DNA of 64,000 nt from NCBI RefSeq assembly GCF_024628865.1, contig NZ_CP102384.1:1437001-1501000 (forward strand), given 5' to 3'. Position 1 is the stretch's first letter. Every line of letters starts with the position of its first letter. Below, piece by piece: positions 18,126 through 26,740 of this stretch. A model generated the notes under the pieces. That model was not told where the DNA came from. It ran no database searches and worked only from the letters and a program-made list of their open reading frames with translations. The position numbers and the translations under genes were made by a program. The stretch comes from Sphingopyxis sp. DBS4 (GTDB taxonomy: Bacteria; Pseudomonadota; Alphaproteobacteria; Sphingomonadales; Sphingomonadaceae).

Positions 18126-18140
18126 TTAACGCTTTTTTAA
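18126..18140 (+). promoter_or_regulatory. CtrA-box-like TTAA-N7-TTAA
   Basis: TTAA (18126-18129), seven bases, then TTAA (18137-18140) matches the classical CtrA consensus exactly; a third TTAA is at 18154-18157. It is 38 bases upstream of the 75-aa membrane protein gene, in a genome where TTAA is rare. Binding by CtrA is inferred, not shown. Confidence 0.5.
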
Positions 18141-18177
18141 CCTTATCGACTCGTTAAGCACGCCCTAGCTTCGCGGC

Positions 18178-18405
18178 ATGGACTCGGGCCGACAGATCGA
18201 CATTCGCGAACGGCTGCGCGCGCACGCGGCGCGGCAGGTGACCATCGCCCGGCTGAGCGCGCCGGAGGATTGGCAGGGCGAATTGGTGAGCGCGCTGCGT
18301 GCGGCGCGGCCGATCCCGTCCTTCTGGTCGCGCGACAGCGACATGCGGCTGTTTCTGGAAAGCTTTGCGGTCTTCTTCGTCGCGACGATGATGTTCCTGA
18401 TCTAA
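18178..18405 (+). CDS. Hypothetical 75-aa membrane protein
   Basis: A small protein with a basic, Arg-rich cytoplasmic N-terminal half ('IDIRERLRAHAARQV') and one C-terminal membrane helix ('FLESFAVFFVATMMFLI') reaching the last residue, a tail-anchored layout. I do not recognise the family. It has its own upstream region with a CtrA-like box and other TTAA motifs, and it converges with the MFS gene with a 4-base overlap of the stop codons. Codon use matches its neighbours, so it is likely real. Confidence 0.7.
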   Translation: MDSGRQIDIRERLRAHAARQVTIARLSAPEDWQGELVSALRAARPIPSFWSRDSDMRLFLESFAVFFVATMMFLI

Positions 18406-19673
18406 TCGCAGGCCTTATGTAGCTTCCACGCGAGGAAGGACGATATCAGGCACATCGCGGCGACCATCAGCAGCGTGTCGTCGATCGTCAGCCCCAGGCC
18501 GATCAGCACGCTGAGCAGCAGCGTCGCCGCGACCATGAAGCCCGAATTGACGATATTGTTCGCCGCGACGGTGCGCGCAGTCTGCGACTTGGCGACGGTG
18601 GTGGTCAGGAACGCATAGAGCGGAACGACGAACATGCCCCCGGCGACCGCGATGCCGAACAGGTCGAAGATGATCCGGTCGCCGGCGCTCAGCGACAGGA
18701 ATTCGCGCCAGTCCATCAGCGTCGCATCGGCGTGGACCCAGCCTTTCACCGACCACCAGAGGTCGAGGACGAACAGCCCCATGACGATGACCGACCCGGG
18801 CGAATAGCGCGCCGAGACGTGGCCCTTGAGCAGCCGGTTGACCACGATCGAGCCGATCGCGACGCCGATCGAGAAAATGGCGGTGAACATCGTCGCGACG
18901 GTGTTGTCGCCGCCGAGCGCATTCTTGACGAGCGGCGGGAATTGCGCCGCCAATATCGCGCCGATCGCCCAGAAGAAGCTGATCGAGACGATCGCGAGGA
19001 ACAGGCGCGGGATATGCATCGTGCCGCTCACGATCTGCCACGACGAGCGCAGCACATTATGATCGATGGCGAGACCCTCGGCCTCCTTCTCCGGCGGCGC
19101 GGCGGGGACGAAGCTGGCGGTCAGGCGGCCGATGACCGCGACGACGACGATGCCGGGAATGGCGATGTGCGGCGGGGTGAGGCCGCCGACGATCGTGCCG
19201 CCGAGGATAGCGATATAGGTGCCCGCCTCGACCCAGCCGGTGCCGGCGAGCACCTCGTCCTCTTCCAGATGCTGGGGCAGGATCGCATATTTGATCGGCC
19301 CGAAGAAGGTCGAGTGCATCCCCATCGAAAAGAGCGCGAGCAGCATCAGCGGGACATTGTGCAGCCAGATGCCGCTGGCGCCCACGATCATGATGCCGAT
19401 TTCCGCCGACTTGATGAGGCGGATCATCCGCGTCTTGTCGGTGCTGTCGGCAAGCTGGCCCGCGAGCGCCGAGAAGAGGAAGAAGGGCAGGATGAACAAC
19501 CCGCCCGCGAGCGCGTTGAACCACGCCTCTGTCTCCGGATCCTTGTAGATGGTGAAGGTGACGAGGATCACCATCGCCATCTTGTAGAAATTGTCGTTGA
19601 AGGCGTTGAGAAACTGCGTCGCGAACAGGGGCAGGAACCGGCGTTGCTTCATCAGCGCAAAGGAACCGGTCAT
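18402..19673 (-). CDS. MFS transporter, LplT-like
   Basis: A 423-aa major facilitator with about 12 membrane helices. The N terminus 'FLPLFATQFLNAFNDNFYK' is the hallmark of the lysophospholipid transporter (LplT) group and of the MFS half of LplT-PlsC-Aas fusion proteins. Later blocks are 'FGPIKYAILPQHL', 'AGTGWVEAGTYIAILGGT' and 'RTVAANNIVNSGFMV'. By family, it would flip lysophospholipid to the inner leaflet. No acyltransferase gene is fused or adjacent, but pgsA follows divergently. The start at 19673 is chosen by homologue layout; 19652 is an alternative. Confidence 0.82.
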   Translation of the reverse strand: MTGSFALMKQRRFLPLFATQFLNAFNDNFYKMAMVILVTFTIYKDPETEAWFNALAGGLFILPFFLFSALAGQLADSTDKTRMIRLIKSAEIGIMIVGASGIWLHNVPLMLLALFSMGMHSTFFGPIKYAILPQHLEEDEVLAGTGWVEAGTYIAILGGTIVGGLTPPHIAIPGIVVVAVIGRLTASFVPAAPPEKEAEGLAIDHNVLRSSWQIVSGTMHIPRLFLAIVSISFFWAIGAILAAQFPPLVKNALGGDNTVATMFTAIFSIGVAIGSIVVNRLLKGHVSARYSPGSVIVMGLFVLDLWWSVKGWVHADATLMDWREFLSLSAGDRIIFDLFGIAVAGGMFVVPLYAFLTTTVAKSQTARTVAANNIVNSGFMVAATLLLSVLIGLGLTIDDTLLMVAAMCLISSFLAWKLHKACD

Positions 19674-19820
19674 TGAAAATCCACTCTTGCAGCCCGACAT
19701 CCGGACAACGCCCGCCCCGGATATTCCCCCCAAAGGCAATCTTGTTGTCGCCGGGGGGGCTTATCGGGTAGGGCGGATGGGGTCAAAGCCCAATTTGGAA
19801 CCGATACGCCGACAGGGATC

Positions 19821-20393
19821 ATGCTCAGCCTTCCGAATATATTGACGCTGTCGCGCATATTGGCGGTTCCCATCCTGCTGTTTCTGTTGTGGCCGGGAGT
19901 CGCCGAAGGATCGCTCCAGCCGAAGCCGATCGATTACGCCTTCGCCTTCGGCCTTTATTGCCTGATGGGCATTACCGATTATTTTGACGGCTATGTTGCG
20001 CGTTCGCGCGGGATCGTGTCGCGGCTGGGCGCCTTCCTCGACCCGATCGCCGACAAGATCATGATCGCGGCGGTGATCCTGCTCCTCGTCTTCACGCGCG
20101 ATATCGCGGGCTATCACGTCATCGCTGCGCTGATGATCCTGCTGCGCGAGATCATCGTGTCGGGGCTGCGCGAATTTCTCGCGACCCTGCAGGTGTCGAT
20201 GCCGGTGACCCAGCTCGCGAAGTGGAAGACGACCTTTCAACTGATCGCCTTCGGCGCGTTGATCCTGGCGGGGGCGTTGCCGGAGATGGCGTGGATCAAG
20301 ACCGTCGGCCTCGTCTCGCTGTGGGGCGCGGCGGTGCTGACGCTGATCACCGGCTGGGATTATCTGCGCGTCGGCCTCAAGCATATGGATTGA
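19821..20393 (+). CDS. pgsA: CDP-diacylglycerol-glycerol-3-phosphate 3-phosphatidyltransferase
   Basis: PgsA, 190 aa, the membrane enzyme committing CDP-diacylglycerol to phosphatidylglycerol and cardiolipin. The CDP-alcohol phosphotransferase signature is perfect: Asp53, Asp56-Gly57, Ala60-Arg61, Gly70, Asp74 and Asp78. About five to six membrane helices surround it. The N-terminal 'LPNILTLSRILAVPI' is typical. moaD starts 4 bases after its stop. Confidence 0.95.
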   Translation: MLSLPNILTLSRILAVPILLFLLWPGVAEGSLQPKPIDYAFAFGLYCLMGITDYFDGYVARSRGIVSRLGAFLDPIADKIMIAAVILLLVFTRDIAGYHVIAALMILLREIIVSGLREFLATLQVSMPVTQLAKWKTTFQLIAFGALILAGALPEMAWIKTVGLVSLWGAAVLTLITGWDYLRVGLKHMD

Positions 20394-20397
20394 GCCC

Positions 20398-20655
20398 ATG
20401 GCGCTGACGGTGAGCTATTTCGCCTGGGTGCGCGAGCGGATGGGGGTTTTCGAAGAGGTGGTCGAACCGCCTTTCGGGGTGGCGACGATAGCCGACCTGG
20501 TCGGCTGGCTCGCGGCGCGCGATGCGCGGGGCGCGCTGGCCTTCGCCGAGCCGGCGCGCATCCGCGCGGCGCTCGACGGGACGATGGCGCTGCCCGATGC
20601 GGCCATCGGCTGTGCGCGCGAGGTCGCACTGTTTCCCCCGGTGACGGGCGGATGA
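20398..20655 (+). CDS. moaD: Molybdopterin synthase small subunit
   Basis: MoaD, 85 aa, the ubiquitin-like sulphur carrier of molybdopterin synthase. It ends in the essential Gly-Gly ('PPVTGG') that is adenylated and thiocarboxylated. 'SYFAWVRERMG' at the N terminus fits the family. The stop overlaps moaE as ATGA, so the two subunits of the enzyme are coupled. It may be co-transcribed with pgsA. Confidence 0.93.
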   Translation: MALTVSYFAWVRERMGVFEEVVEPPFGVATIADLVGWLAARDARGALAFAEPARIRAALDGTMALPDAAIGCAREVALFPPVTGG

Positions 20656-21092
20656 TCCGCGTCGCGATCCGCGCGGACGCGATCGACGTTGCCGCCGAAC
20701 TCGACCTGCACGATGCCGGGGGGCACGGGGCGAGCGCGAGCTTTATCGGCCGGGTGCGCGGCGACGACGGGCTGACCGAATTGTTTCTCGACCATCATCC
20801 GGTGATGACCGAAGCGGGGCTGGCGGGGCTGGCTCATGCCGCCGCCGACCGCTGGCACCTCGCGGCGCTGACCCTGATCCACCGCGTCGGCGCGATGGCG
20901 CCCGGCGAGACGATCGTGCTGGTGCTGGCGAGCAGCCCGCACCGCGCGGAGGCGCTGGCGGCTTGCGAATATCTGATCGACCGGCTCAAGACCGACGTGA
21001 TGCTCTGGAAGCGTGAGAGTTTCGCCGATGGGCGGGTGCAATGGGTCGAACAGGGCGAGGGTGATCAGCGTCGCGCGGGCCGGTGGGATTAG
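20652..21092 (+). CDS. moaE: Molybdopterin synthase catalytic subunit
   Basis: MoaE, 146 aa, which inserts sulphur into precursor Z with MoaD. Key blocks are 'ASFIGRVRGDD', 'LTLIHRVGAMAPGETIVLV', 'HRAEALAACEYLIDRLK' and 'LWKRESF'; the two conserved lysines of the active site are those in 'RLK' and 'WKRE'. It is a normal length and the last gene of the pgsA-moaD-moaE run. A pair of palindromes follows its stop. Confidence 0.94.
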   Translation: MIRVAIRADAIDVAAELDLHDAGGHGASASFIGRVRGDDGLTELFLDHHPVMTEAGLAGLAHAAADRWHLAALTLIHRVGAMAPGETIVLVLASSPHRAEALAACEYLIDRLKTDVMLWKRESFADGRVQWVEQGEGDQRRAGRWD

Positions 21093-21150
21093 CCCGCCTG
21101 GTGAGAGGCGAATGTCGGTTTCGGGGTGGGGAGCGGCCGTGCACTCTATT

Positions 21151-21242
21151 CGTCATTCCCGCTTTCGCAGGAATGACGAAGATAAGAGATACTGCGCGCG
21201 CGCTTTCAGACTCTTGTCATCCCGGATCAAGTCCGGGATGAC
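21151..21242. repeat. Two intergenic palindromes between moaE and oxyR
   Basis: Hairpin one (21152-21178) has GTCATTCC / GGAATGAC arms. Hairpin two (21216-21242) is a perfect 11-bp stem, GTCATCCCGGA with TCCGGGATGAC, loop TCAAG. They lie between convergent moaE and oxyR and belong to the same style of element as family A. They may serve as a bidirectional terminator. Confidence 0.7.
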
Positions 21243-21310
21243 GATGTAAGATAGGTCGCATTCCGGTCGCTTCCCGCCCTCCGCCCGCGCGGTGACGGAG
21301 GGCGCGGTGG

Positions 21311-22216
21311 TTAGTTTGCCTTATGCTTCCTGAAAATATCCGCGAGCAGGCGGAATTCGTCGGCACGCGGGCTGCCCTTGCGCCAGACCAGCGCGATCGT
21401 GCGCCAGTCGTGGTCGGACGCGAGCGGCCGGGTGTCGATGTCGGTGTGGTCGAGGATGCCCGCCTCGATCGCCATCTGCGGCAGCATGGTGATGCCGAGG
21501 CCATTGTCGACCATCTGGACGAGGGTGTGGAGCGAGGTGCCCATCATCCGCGCGCCGGCGCGCAGCTCGGGACGGTTGCAGGCGGCGAGGGCGTGGTCCT
21601 TCAGGCAATGGCCGTCCTCGAGCATCAGCATCTGCGCGGGGTCGAGTTGGTCGGCGCTGACCATGGCCGGAAGATCCTCGGCTTGCTCGCCGGGGAAGGC
21701 GACGAACAGTGCGTCGTCGAACAGCGGCTCGCTCTCGACGTCGCCGCAGGCATAGGGGAGCGCGAGAAGGACGCAGTCGACGGCGCCGTGATGGAGCGAC
21801 TCGCACGCCTGCGCGCTTGGTTCCTCGCGGAGGAAGAGCTTGAGCGACGGGCGCTCCCTGCGCAGCCGCGGGAGAAGACCGGGAAGCAGGAAGGGCGCGA
21901 TCGTCGGGATGACGCTCATGCGCAGCTCGCCGACCAGCGGCGCGGCGGCAGCGGCGGCCATGTCGGCCAGTTCCTCAGCCTCGCGGAGCACGCGATGCGC
22001 CTTGGCGACGATCTTGTCGCCGAGCACGGTGAAACGGACGACGCGGCGCGTGCGCTCGACCAGCGTCTGGCCGAGCAGCGTCTCAAGCTCGCGAATACCC
22101 GCCGACAGCGTCGACTGGGTGACGTTGCAGGCGTCGGCAGCGCGGCCGAAATGGCCCTGCTCGTGAAGCGCGACGAGATATTGCATCTGTTTGAGCGTGG
22201 GCAGGTAATTTTGCAT
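21311..22216 (-). CDS. oxyR: Hydrogen-peroxide-sensing regulator OxyR
   Basis: LysR-family regulator of 301 aa. The N-terminal winged HTH spans about residues 5-62 ('GHFGRAADACNVTQSTLSAG'). The redox pair of OxyR is present with exact spacing: Cys204 ('EDGHCLKDHAL') and Cys213 ('AACN'), equivalent to E. coli Cys199 and Cys208. It should activate peroxide-defence genes when these form a disulphide. The ATG at 22216 matches homologues. The EF-hand gene is divergent and the shared 130-bp spacer is AT-rich. No katG or ahpC is in the window. Confidence 0.94.
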   Translation of the reverse strand: MQNYLPTLKQMQYLVALHEQGHFGRAADACNVTQSTLSAGIRELETLLGQTLVERTRRVVRFTVLGDKIVAKAHRVLREAEELADMAAAAAAPLVGELRMSVIPTIAPFLLPGLLPRLRRERPSLKLFLREEPSAQACESLHHGAVDCVLLALPYACGDVESEPLFDDALFVAFPGEQAEDLPAMVSADQLDPAQMLMLEDGHCLKDHALAACNRPELRAGARMMGTSLHTLVQMVDNGLGITMLPQMAIEAGILDHTDIDTRPLASDHDWRTIALVWRKGSPRADEFRLLADIFRKHKAN

Positions 22217-22346
22217 TGATCGAATATAGCAATCGGCTGCTCTATTTTGAACAAGCATATCGATTAATATTTAGCGCCAATGTGGCGGCGTTTGTTGTTG
22301 GTTCCGGGGGCGCCATGATAGCAAGTCGATCCGGCGGGAGGGGCTG
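22217..22346. promoter_or_regulatory. Divergent oxyR / EF-hand control region
   Basis: This spacer is AT-rich for this genome around 22215-22272. It contains ATAG (22226-22229), CTAT (22242-22245) and an imperfect inverted repeat near ATCGAATAT / ATATCGATT. LysR regulators usually bind between themselves and a divergent gene, so an OxyR operator here is likely, but the match to the E. coli ATAG-N7-CTAT pattern is poor. Confidence 0.4.
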
Positions 22347-22814
22347 ATGGCGATTTCCAGATTCTTGATCGGCGGCGTGGCGAGCGCGCTTCTGCTCACC
22401 GGCGGGGTCTTCCTGTGGAAAGGCCATAGCCAGATCGCCGAAGAGGAGGTGCTTCCCGAGCCGCCGCCCGGTCTGCCGGCCATTCCCGTCGCGGGCGCCA
22501 ATGCGCCGAAGCGCGGGCCGGCGCCGCCCGCGCTGCCCGCCGCGAAGGAAGCCTCGCGCGAGGAGCGGCGCTTCAACCGCTTCGACCGCGACCGTAACGA
22601 CCGGATCAGCCGCGTCGAATTGATGTCCTCACGCACCGCGGCGTTCCGCAAGCTCGACAGGAACGGCGACAATCTGCTGACCTTCGAGGAATGGGCCGTC
22701 GCGACGGGCGAGCGCTTCGCCAAGGCCGACGCCGACAAGTCGGGCGACCTGACGCGCGCCGAATTCGCGACGACCGCGCCGAAGCGGGCCCTGAAGCCGA
22801 AGTGCAGTTGTTGA
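22347..22814 (+). CDS. Membrane-anchored EF-hand protein
   Basis: A 155-aa protein with an N-terminal membrane or signal segment ('FLIGGVASALLLTGGVFLW'), a Pro-rich linker and three EF-hand loops: 'DRDRNDRISRVEL', 'DRNGDNLLTFEEW' and 'DADKSGDLTRAEF'. The acidic positions 1, 3, 5 and 12 are mostly present, so it may bind Ca2+ in the periplasm. A Cys-X-Cys motif ends the protein. It is divergent from oxyR. Its role is unknown; related alphaproteobacterial proteins are rarely characterised. Confidence 0.82.
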   Translation: MAISRFLIGGVASALLLTGGVFLWKGHSQIAEEEVLPEPPPGLPAIPVAGANAPKRGPAPPALPAAKEASREERRFNRFDRDRNDRISRVELMSSRTAAFRKLDRNGDNLLTFEEWAVATGERFAKADADKSGDLTRAEFATTAPKRALKPKCSC

Positions 22815-22821
22815 AAAGATT

Positions 22822-22991
22822 CTCGCGCAGAGGTGCAGAGATTTTTTGGTTCGCGCGGAGCCGCGGAGCCGCTGAGCCGCGGAGAAGTGGTGCTGACCGC
22901 GAAGCGGCCTTTGTTGATCTCGCGGAGAGATCAAAATCAGAAAGATAGAAGAGCCTGTCGGCTCGACCCCTCCGCGTCTCTGCGTGAATCC
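22822..22991. repeat. Long imperfect inverted repeat (family E)
   Basis: Left arm 'TTCTCGCGCAGAGGTGCAGA' and right arm 'CCTCCGCGTCTCTGCGTGAA' pair imperfectly. Inner segments rich in CGCGGAG and CCGCGGAGCCGC form further hairpins. It fills most of the 188 bases between the convergent EF-hand gene and trmFO. No similar copy is seen elsewhere in the window. Confidence 0.65.
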
Positions 22992-23002
22992 CTTTCTTCT
23001 CT

Positions 23003-24340
23003 TTACCCAGCCAGCTTCATCCACTCCGCCAGCGCCGTTCCGGCGCGCTGCGTGTAGCCGAGCTTCCGATCCTTTTTCCGCACATCCTCGGCTAGCGGAG
23101 GGAAGAGGCCGAAATTGACATTCATCGGCTGATAACTCGCGGCGTCCGCGCCGCCGGTGATGTGGCCGAGCAGGGCGCCGAGCGCGGTTTCGGGCGGCGG
23201 TGGGGGCAGGGCGCGACCGCCCAGTTCGGCGATGGCGAAGCGCGCGGCGATCAGGCCGATCGCGGCGCTTTCGACATAGCCCTCGCAGCCGGTGATCTGC
23301 CCGGCAAAGCGGATGTGCGGTGCCGACTTGAGACGAAGTTGGCCGTCGAGCAGTTCGGGCGAGCGGATGAAACTGTTGCGGTGGAGCCCGCCGAGCCGCG
23401 CGAATTCGGCCTTCTCCAGACCGGGGATGGTGCGGAATAGCTCGACCTGCGCGCCATGCTTGAGCTTGGTCTGAAAGCCGACCATGTTCCACAGCGTGCC
23501 GAGCGCATTGTCCTGGCGAAGCTGGACGACAGCATAGGGCCAGCGCCCGGTGCGCGGATTGTCGAGGCCGACGCCCTTCATCGGGCCGAAGCGCAGGGTT
23601 TCGACACCGCGCTCGGCCATCACTTCGATCGGCATGCAGCCTTCGAAATAGGGCGTGTCCTTTTCCCAATCCTTGAAGTCGGTCTTGTCGCCGTCGATCA
23701 GTCCCTGGACGAAGGTGTGATACTGGTCCTTGTCCATCGGGCAGTTGATATAATCCTTGCCGTCGCCGATCGGGCCGACCTTGTCCCAGCGGCTCGCCAT
23801 CCATGCGACGTCCATGTCGATGCTGTCGCGGTAGACGATCGGCGCGATGGCATCGAAGAAAGCGAGCGCGTCCTTGCCGGTTGCGGCGCCGATGCTCGCG
23901 GCGAGACCGGCGGCGGTCAGCGGGCCGGTCGCAACGATCGTCAGTCCCGCCGACGGCAGCGTATCGACGCGCTCGCGTACGATGGTGACGTTCGGATGCT
24001 CTGACAAGGCCCGTGTGACGCCGCCCGAGAAGAGGTCGCGATCGACCGCGAGCGCCGAGCCCGCGGGGACTTTCGTGGCGTCGGCTTCGCGCATGATGAT
24101 CGAGCCCAGCGACCGCATCTCGCGGTGGAGCAGGCCGACCGCGTTGCTGTCGCCGTCGTCGCTGCGGAAGCTGTTCGAGCAGACCATCTCGGCGAGCGCG
24201 TCGCCCTGATGCGCCGGAGTCATGTCGCCGCCTCCGCGCATTTCGGACAGGCGCACGCGATAGCCCGCTTCGGCGAGTTGCCAAGCCGCTTCGGAGCCCG
24301 CGAGGCCGCCGCCGATGATGTGAATGTCGTGGGTTGCCAT
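23003..24340 (-). CDS. trmFO: Folate-dependent tRNA (uracil-54-C5)-methyltransferase
   Basis: TrmFO, 445 aa, a flavoprotein that makes m5U54 in the tRNA T-loop using methylene-THF and FADH2. The FAD motif '[17 protein letters not shown]' opens the protein. '[19 protein letters not shown]', split around the catalytic-type Cys, and '[11 protein letters not shown]', '[12 protein letters not shown]' and '[13 protein letters not shown]' are family blocks. Length is normal. It stands as a single gene, followed by the family E repeat. Confidence 0.95.
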   Translation of the reverse strand: MATHDIHIIGGGLAGSEAAWQLAEAGYRVRLSEMRGGGDMTPAHQGDALAEMVCSNSFRSDDGDSNAVGLLHREMRSLGSIIMREADATKVPAGSALAVDRDLFSGGVTRALSEHPNVTIVRERVDTLPSAGLTIVATGPLTAAGLAASIGAATGKDALAFFDAIAPIVYRDSIDMDVAWMASRWDKVGPIGDGKDYINCPMDKDQYHTFVQGLIDGDKTDFKDWEKDTPYFEGCMPIEVMAERGVETLRFGPMKGVGLDNPRTGRWPYAVVQLRQDNALGTLWNMVGFQTKLKHGAQVELFRTIPGLEKAEFARLGGLHRNSFIRSPELLDGQLRLKSAPHIRFAGQITGCEGYVESAAIGLIAARFAIAELGGRALPPPPPETALGALLGHITGGADAASYQPMNVNFGLFPPLAEDVRKKDRKLGYTQRAGTALAEWMKLAG

Positions 24341-24404
24341 ATTCTATCCGTTGACTTGGGTGGTATCCGCCGCGCACTGAAGGACGATTGCCCTAATCCC
24401 CGTC

Positions 24405-24480
24405 GTCATCCCGGCGAAGGCCGGGATCTCGCCATCGCGTTCGAGGGCGCCGATGAGATCCCGGCCTTCGCCGGGATGAC
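24405..24480. repeat. Perfect 26-bp inverted repeat with nested palindromes
   Basis: Arm 24405-24430 and arm 24455-24480 are exact reverse complements over 26 bases, with a 24-base spacer. Each arm itself folds as CCCGG-CGAAGG-CCGGG. The outer ends are GTCATCCCGG / CCGGGATGAC, the same termini as family A. It sits in the divergent promoter gap between trmFO and the YhhN gene. Confidence 0.85.
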
Positions 24481-24557
24481 GGATGGATAAGATCGGGCTT
24501 CATTCCAAGGCGCTCGCCCTCTAAGCGGATTGCCGGGAAGATGCAAAGGGGCGGATA

Positions 24558-25229
24558 ATGAACGAAGATCAGCATTGGGATCGCGCACGCTGGCTGTGGG
24601 GGCTGGCGCTGGTCGGCGGCATCAGCTTTTTCGTCGCGGTGCACCAGCATTGGGACGGCGCCGCCATCCATCTGTGGAAGACCTCGGGGGTCGCGCTGCT
24701 CGCGATCTGGGCGGCGGTCAATGCGCGGAGTGGCGACGGGCGGATGATCGCCGCGGTGCTCGGCTTCGGAGCGCTCGGCGATTGGGCGCTCGATGCGATC
24801 GGATTGATGCAGGGCGCGGCGGCTTTCGCGATCGGGCACCTCGTCGCCATCGCGCTGTATCTGCGCTATCGGCGGCCCGCGTTGACCGGATCGCAGCGCC
24901 TGCTCGTCTTCGCCGTCGCGCCGCTGGCGATGCTGATCGCCTGGGCACTGACCCGGCATGGCGAGACGGGCGAGATGGGCGCGGCGGTCGGTTACAGCGC
25001 GCTCGTCGCGGCGATGGCGGCAACCGCCTGGGCGAGCCGCTTTCCGCGCTATCGTACCGGCATCGGCGCGATGATGTTCCTTGCCAGCGACCTGTTCATC
25101 TTCGCGGGCGAGGGCGGGGCGCTCGGCAAGGATGTGACGATGTGGTTCGTCTGGCCGCTCTATTTCGCGGGGCAGGCGTTGATCGCGTGGGGCGTGGTCA
25201 AGACGCTGTCCGGCGAAGCGCGCGGATAG
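24558..25229 (+). CDS. YhhN/TMEM86-family membrane protein (lysoplasmalogenase-like)
   Basis: A 223-aa protein with about eight membrane helices. YhhN family landmarks are 'LWKTSGVALLAIWAA' (Lys in helix 2), 'GALGDWALDAIG', 'AFAIGHLVAIALYL' and 'FLASDLFIFAGEGG'; the aspartates in GDWALD and ASD are the presumed catalytic acids. Human TMEM86B hydrolyses lysoplasmenyl lipids, but the bacterial substrate is unproven. It is a monocistronic gene, convergent with the next hypothetical. Confidence 0.85.
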   Translation: MNEDQHWDRARWLWGLALVGGISFFVAVHQHWDGAAIHLWKTSGVALLAIWAAVNARSGDGRMIAAVLGFGALGDWALDAIGLMQGAAAFAIGHLVAIALYLRYRRPALTGSQRLLVFAVAPLAMLIAWALTRHGETGEMGAAVGYSALVAAMAATAWASRFPRYRTGIGAMMFLASDLFIFAGEGGALGKDVTMWFVWPLYFAGQALIAWGVVKTLSGEARG

Positions 25230-25238
25230 GGCGCAGGT

Positions 25239-25760
25239 TCAGTCCTCACCCCGCAGGCAGGACGCCATCCAGGCCTCGTCCTCGGGCTCGGGGCCTTCGC
25301 CGTCCAGCGTGCGCACCTTGGGCAACCCGGCATCAGGACGGGCGCCGGCGCAACTGAAGTCGCCGCCATCCTTCACGCTGTGGAGTCGGCTGCCGCAGGT
25401 CTGGAGCGTCTGGTCCGAGGTGCCCCAGCCGACCTTTGCTGCGTCCGGCGGCGCTTGTCCGGCGCAATAGGTGTCGGTCTCCGACCCCGGGTCGCCGCAA
25501 ATCCGGTCGATATGCGCGCGACTGCCCTTTGCGGTCGCGATGAAGCGCTGGGTATAGTATGCGTTGGTCGCGAAGTCGCGCTGAACGCCGCACACGCGGT
25601 CGCCGCGCTGTGCCGTCAGCGTATAGGAACAGATATTTGCGCCCTGATAGGTTTCGCAGGCCATCCACGCGCCGTCGAAGGGGGCGGGGTCGTGCTGCGG
25701 GGCCGCGCCTCCCGTCACGAGCGCCGCGACGGGCAAGGCGGACAGCAGAATAAGGCGCAT
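25239..25760 (-). CDS. Secreted hypothetical protein
   Basis: A 173-aa predicted periplasmic protein. A signal peptide of about 19 residues ('MRLILLSALPVAALVTGG') precedes a Cys-rich domain with about eight cysteines, e.g. 'WMACETYQGANICSYTL', 'VCGVQRDF' and 'TYCAGQ'. The even cysteine count suggests disulphides. I recognise no family. The ATG at 25760 gives a clean signal peptide and has AGAGAAAG upstream. It follows the TauD-like gene on the same strand after 91 bases. Confidence 0.68.
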   Translation of the reverse strand: MRLILLSALPVAALVTGGAAPQHDPAPFDGAWMACETYQGANICSYTLTAQRGDRVCGVQRDFATNAYYTQRFIATAKGSRAHIDRICGDPGSETDTYCAGQAPPDAAKVGWGTSDQTLQTCGSRLHSVKDGGDFSCAGARPDAGLPKVRTLDGEGPEPEDEAWMASCLRGED

Positions 25761-25851
25761 CGCAATTCTTTCTCTGGATGGGTCTGTGAGATCCATCTCA
25801 TGGCTGGCGGGGGGCTGCAATGTCCCGGATCACAGTCTTAGGGAAACCGGC

Positions 25852-26694
25852 CTATCCGTCCCACGCTGCGATCGTCGTGCGGTGGAGCAGGCGGTCGTGC
25901 CCGTCATAGCCGCCGGTCGCGCGATGCAGTACCGAGCGATTATCCCACATGACGAGCATGTCGGGCTCCCATTCGTGGCTGTAGCGAAATTCCTCGCGGC
26001 CCTGCCATTCGAGCAATTCGACGATCAGCGGGATCGCCTCCGCATCATCCATCCCGTCGAAGCCGATGATATAGCCCGCGCAGCCGAACAGGCCTTCGCG
26101 GCCGGTTTCGGGATGCTTGCGGACAAAGGGATGAAGCCGGGTCGCCAGCGCTTCCTCGCCCGAGCGGATGTCCATGCTGCGGCCCTGATCCTTGGTGCCG
26201 TACATGCCCGAGGGGGCGTAGCCGCCGCGCGCGCTGTGGACGGCCTGCAATCCCTCGATGCGGGCGCGCAAATCCACGGGCATCGCGTCGAGCGCGGCGT
26301 GCTGGTTCGAAAATTCGGTGTTGCCGCCGACGGGAGGTATGGTGATGCCGAAAAGACAGGTGCCCGCGGGCGGGCGGTCCTGAAAGCTCCAGTCGCTGTG
26401 CCAGTTTTCGGCGAACAGCGGCGCGGTCTCGTCGGCGCGGCGCTTGACTGCGATGATATGGTCGCGGCCGGGGATCGGCTTGATGAACGGATCGTCGCCG
26501 AAGCCCCCGAAATAGCCGGTGAAGCGCTCGAGATCATCGTCGCTCATCTTCTGTTCGGGGAAGACGAGGACGTGATGATCGAGCCACGCCGCGCGGATTT
26601 CGGCGACGGTTTCGGGTGCGAGCGGCCGGGTCAGATCGACGCCGGCGATGCGGGCGCCGCAAGCCTCGCCGGTAGGAGTGATGGTAAGCGTCAT
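25852..26694 (-). CDS. TauD/TfdA-family Fe(II)/2-oxoglutarate dioxygenase
   Basis: A 280-aa dioxygenase. The facial triad is His99 and Asp101 ('ENWHSDWSF') with distal His257 ('NRSVLHRA'); Arg272 in 'LLHRTTI' would bind 2-oxoglutarate. The N-terminal 'GARIAGVDLTRPL' is the usual start of the family. The substrate is not predictable: taurine, 2,4-D-like, alkylsulphate and carnitine-type members all share these motifs, and no sulphonate transporter is nearby. The ATG at 26694 aligns with homologues. Confidence 0.88.
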   Translation of the reverse strand: MTLTITPTGEACGARIAGVDLTRPLAPETVAEIRAAWLDHHVLVFPEQKMSDDDLERFTGYFGGFGDDPFIKPIPGRDHIIAVKRRADETAPLFAENWHSDWSFQDRPPAGTCLFGITIPPVGGNTEFSNQHAALDAMPVDLRARIEGLQAVHSARGGYAPSGMYGTKDQGRSMDIRSGEEALATRLHPFVRKHPETGREGLFGCAGYIIGFDGMDDAEAIPLIVELLEWQGREEFRYSHEWEPDMLVMWDNRSVLHRATGGYDGHDRLLHRTTIAAWDG

Positions 26695-26740
26695 GGGGGG
26701 AGGGTGCGCCAGATGGCGGAAGAGGTCAATCGGCCCAATC

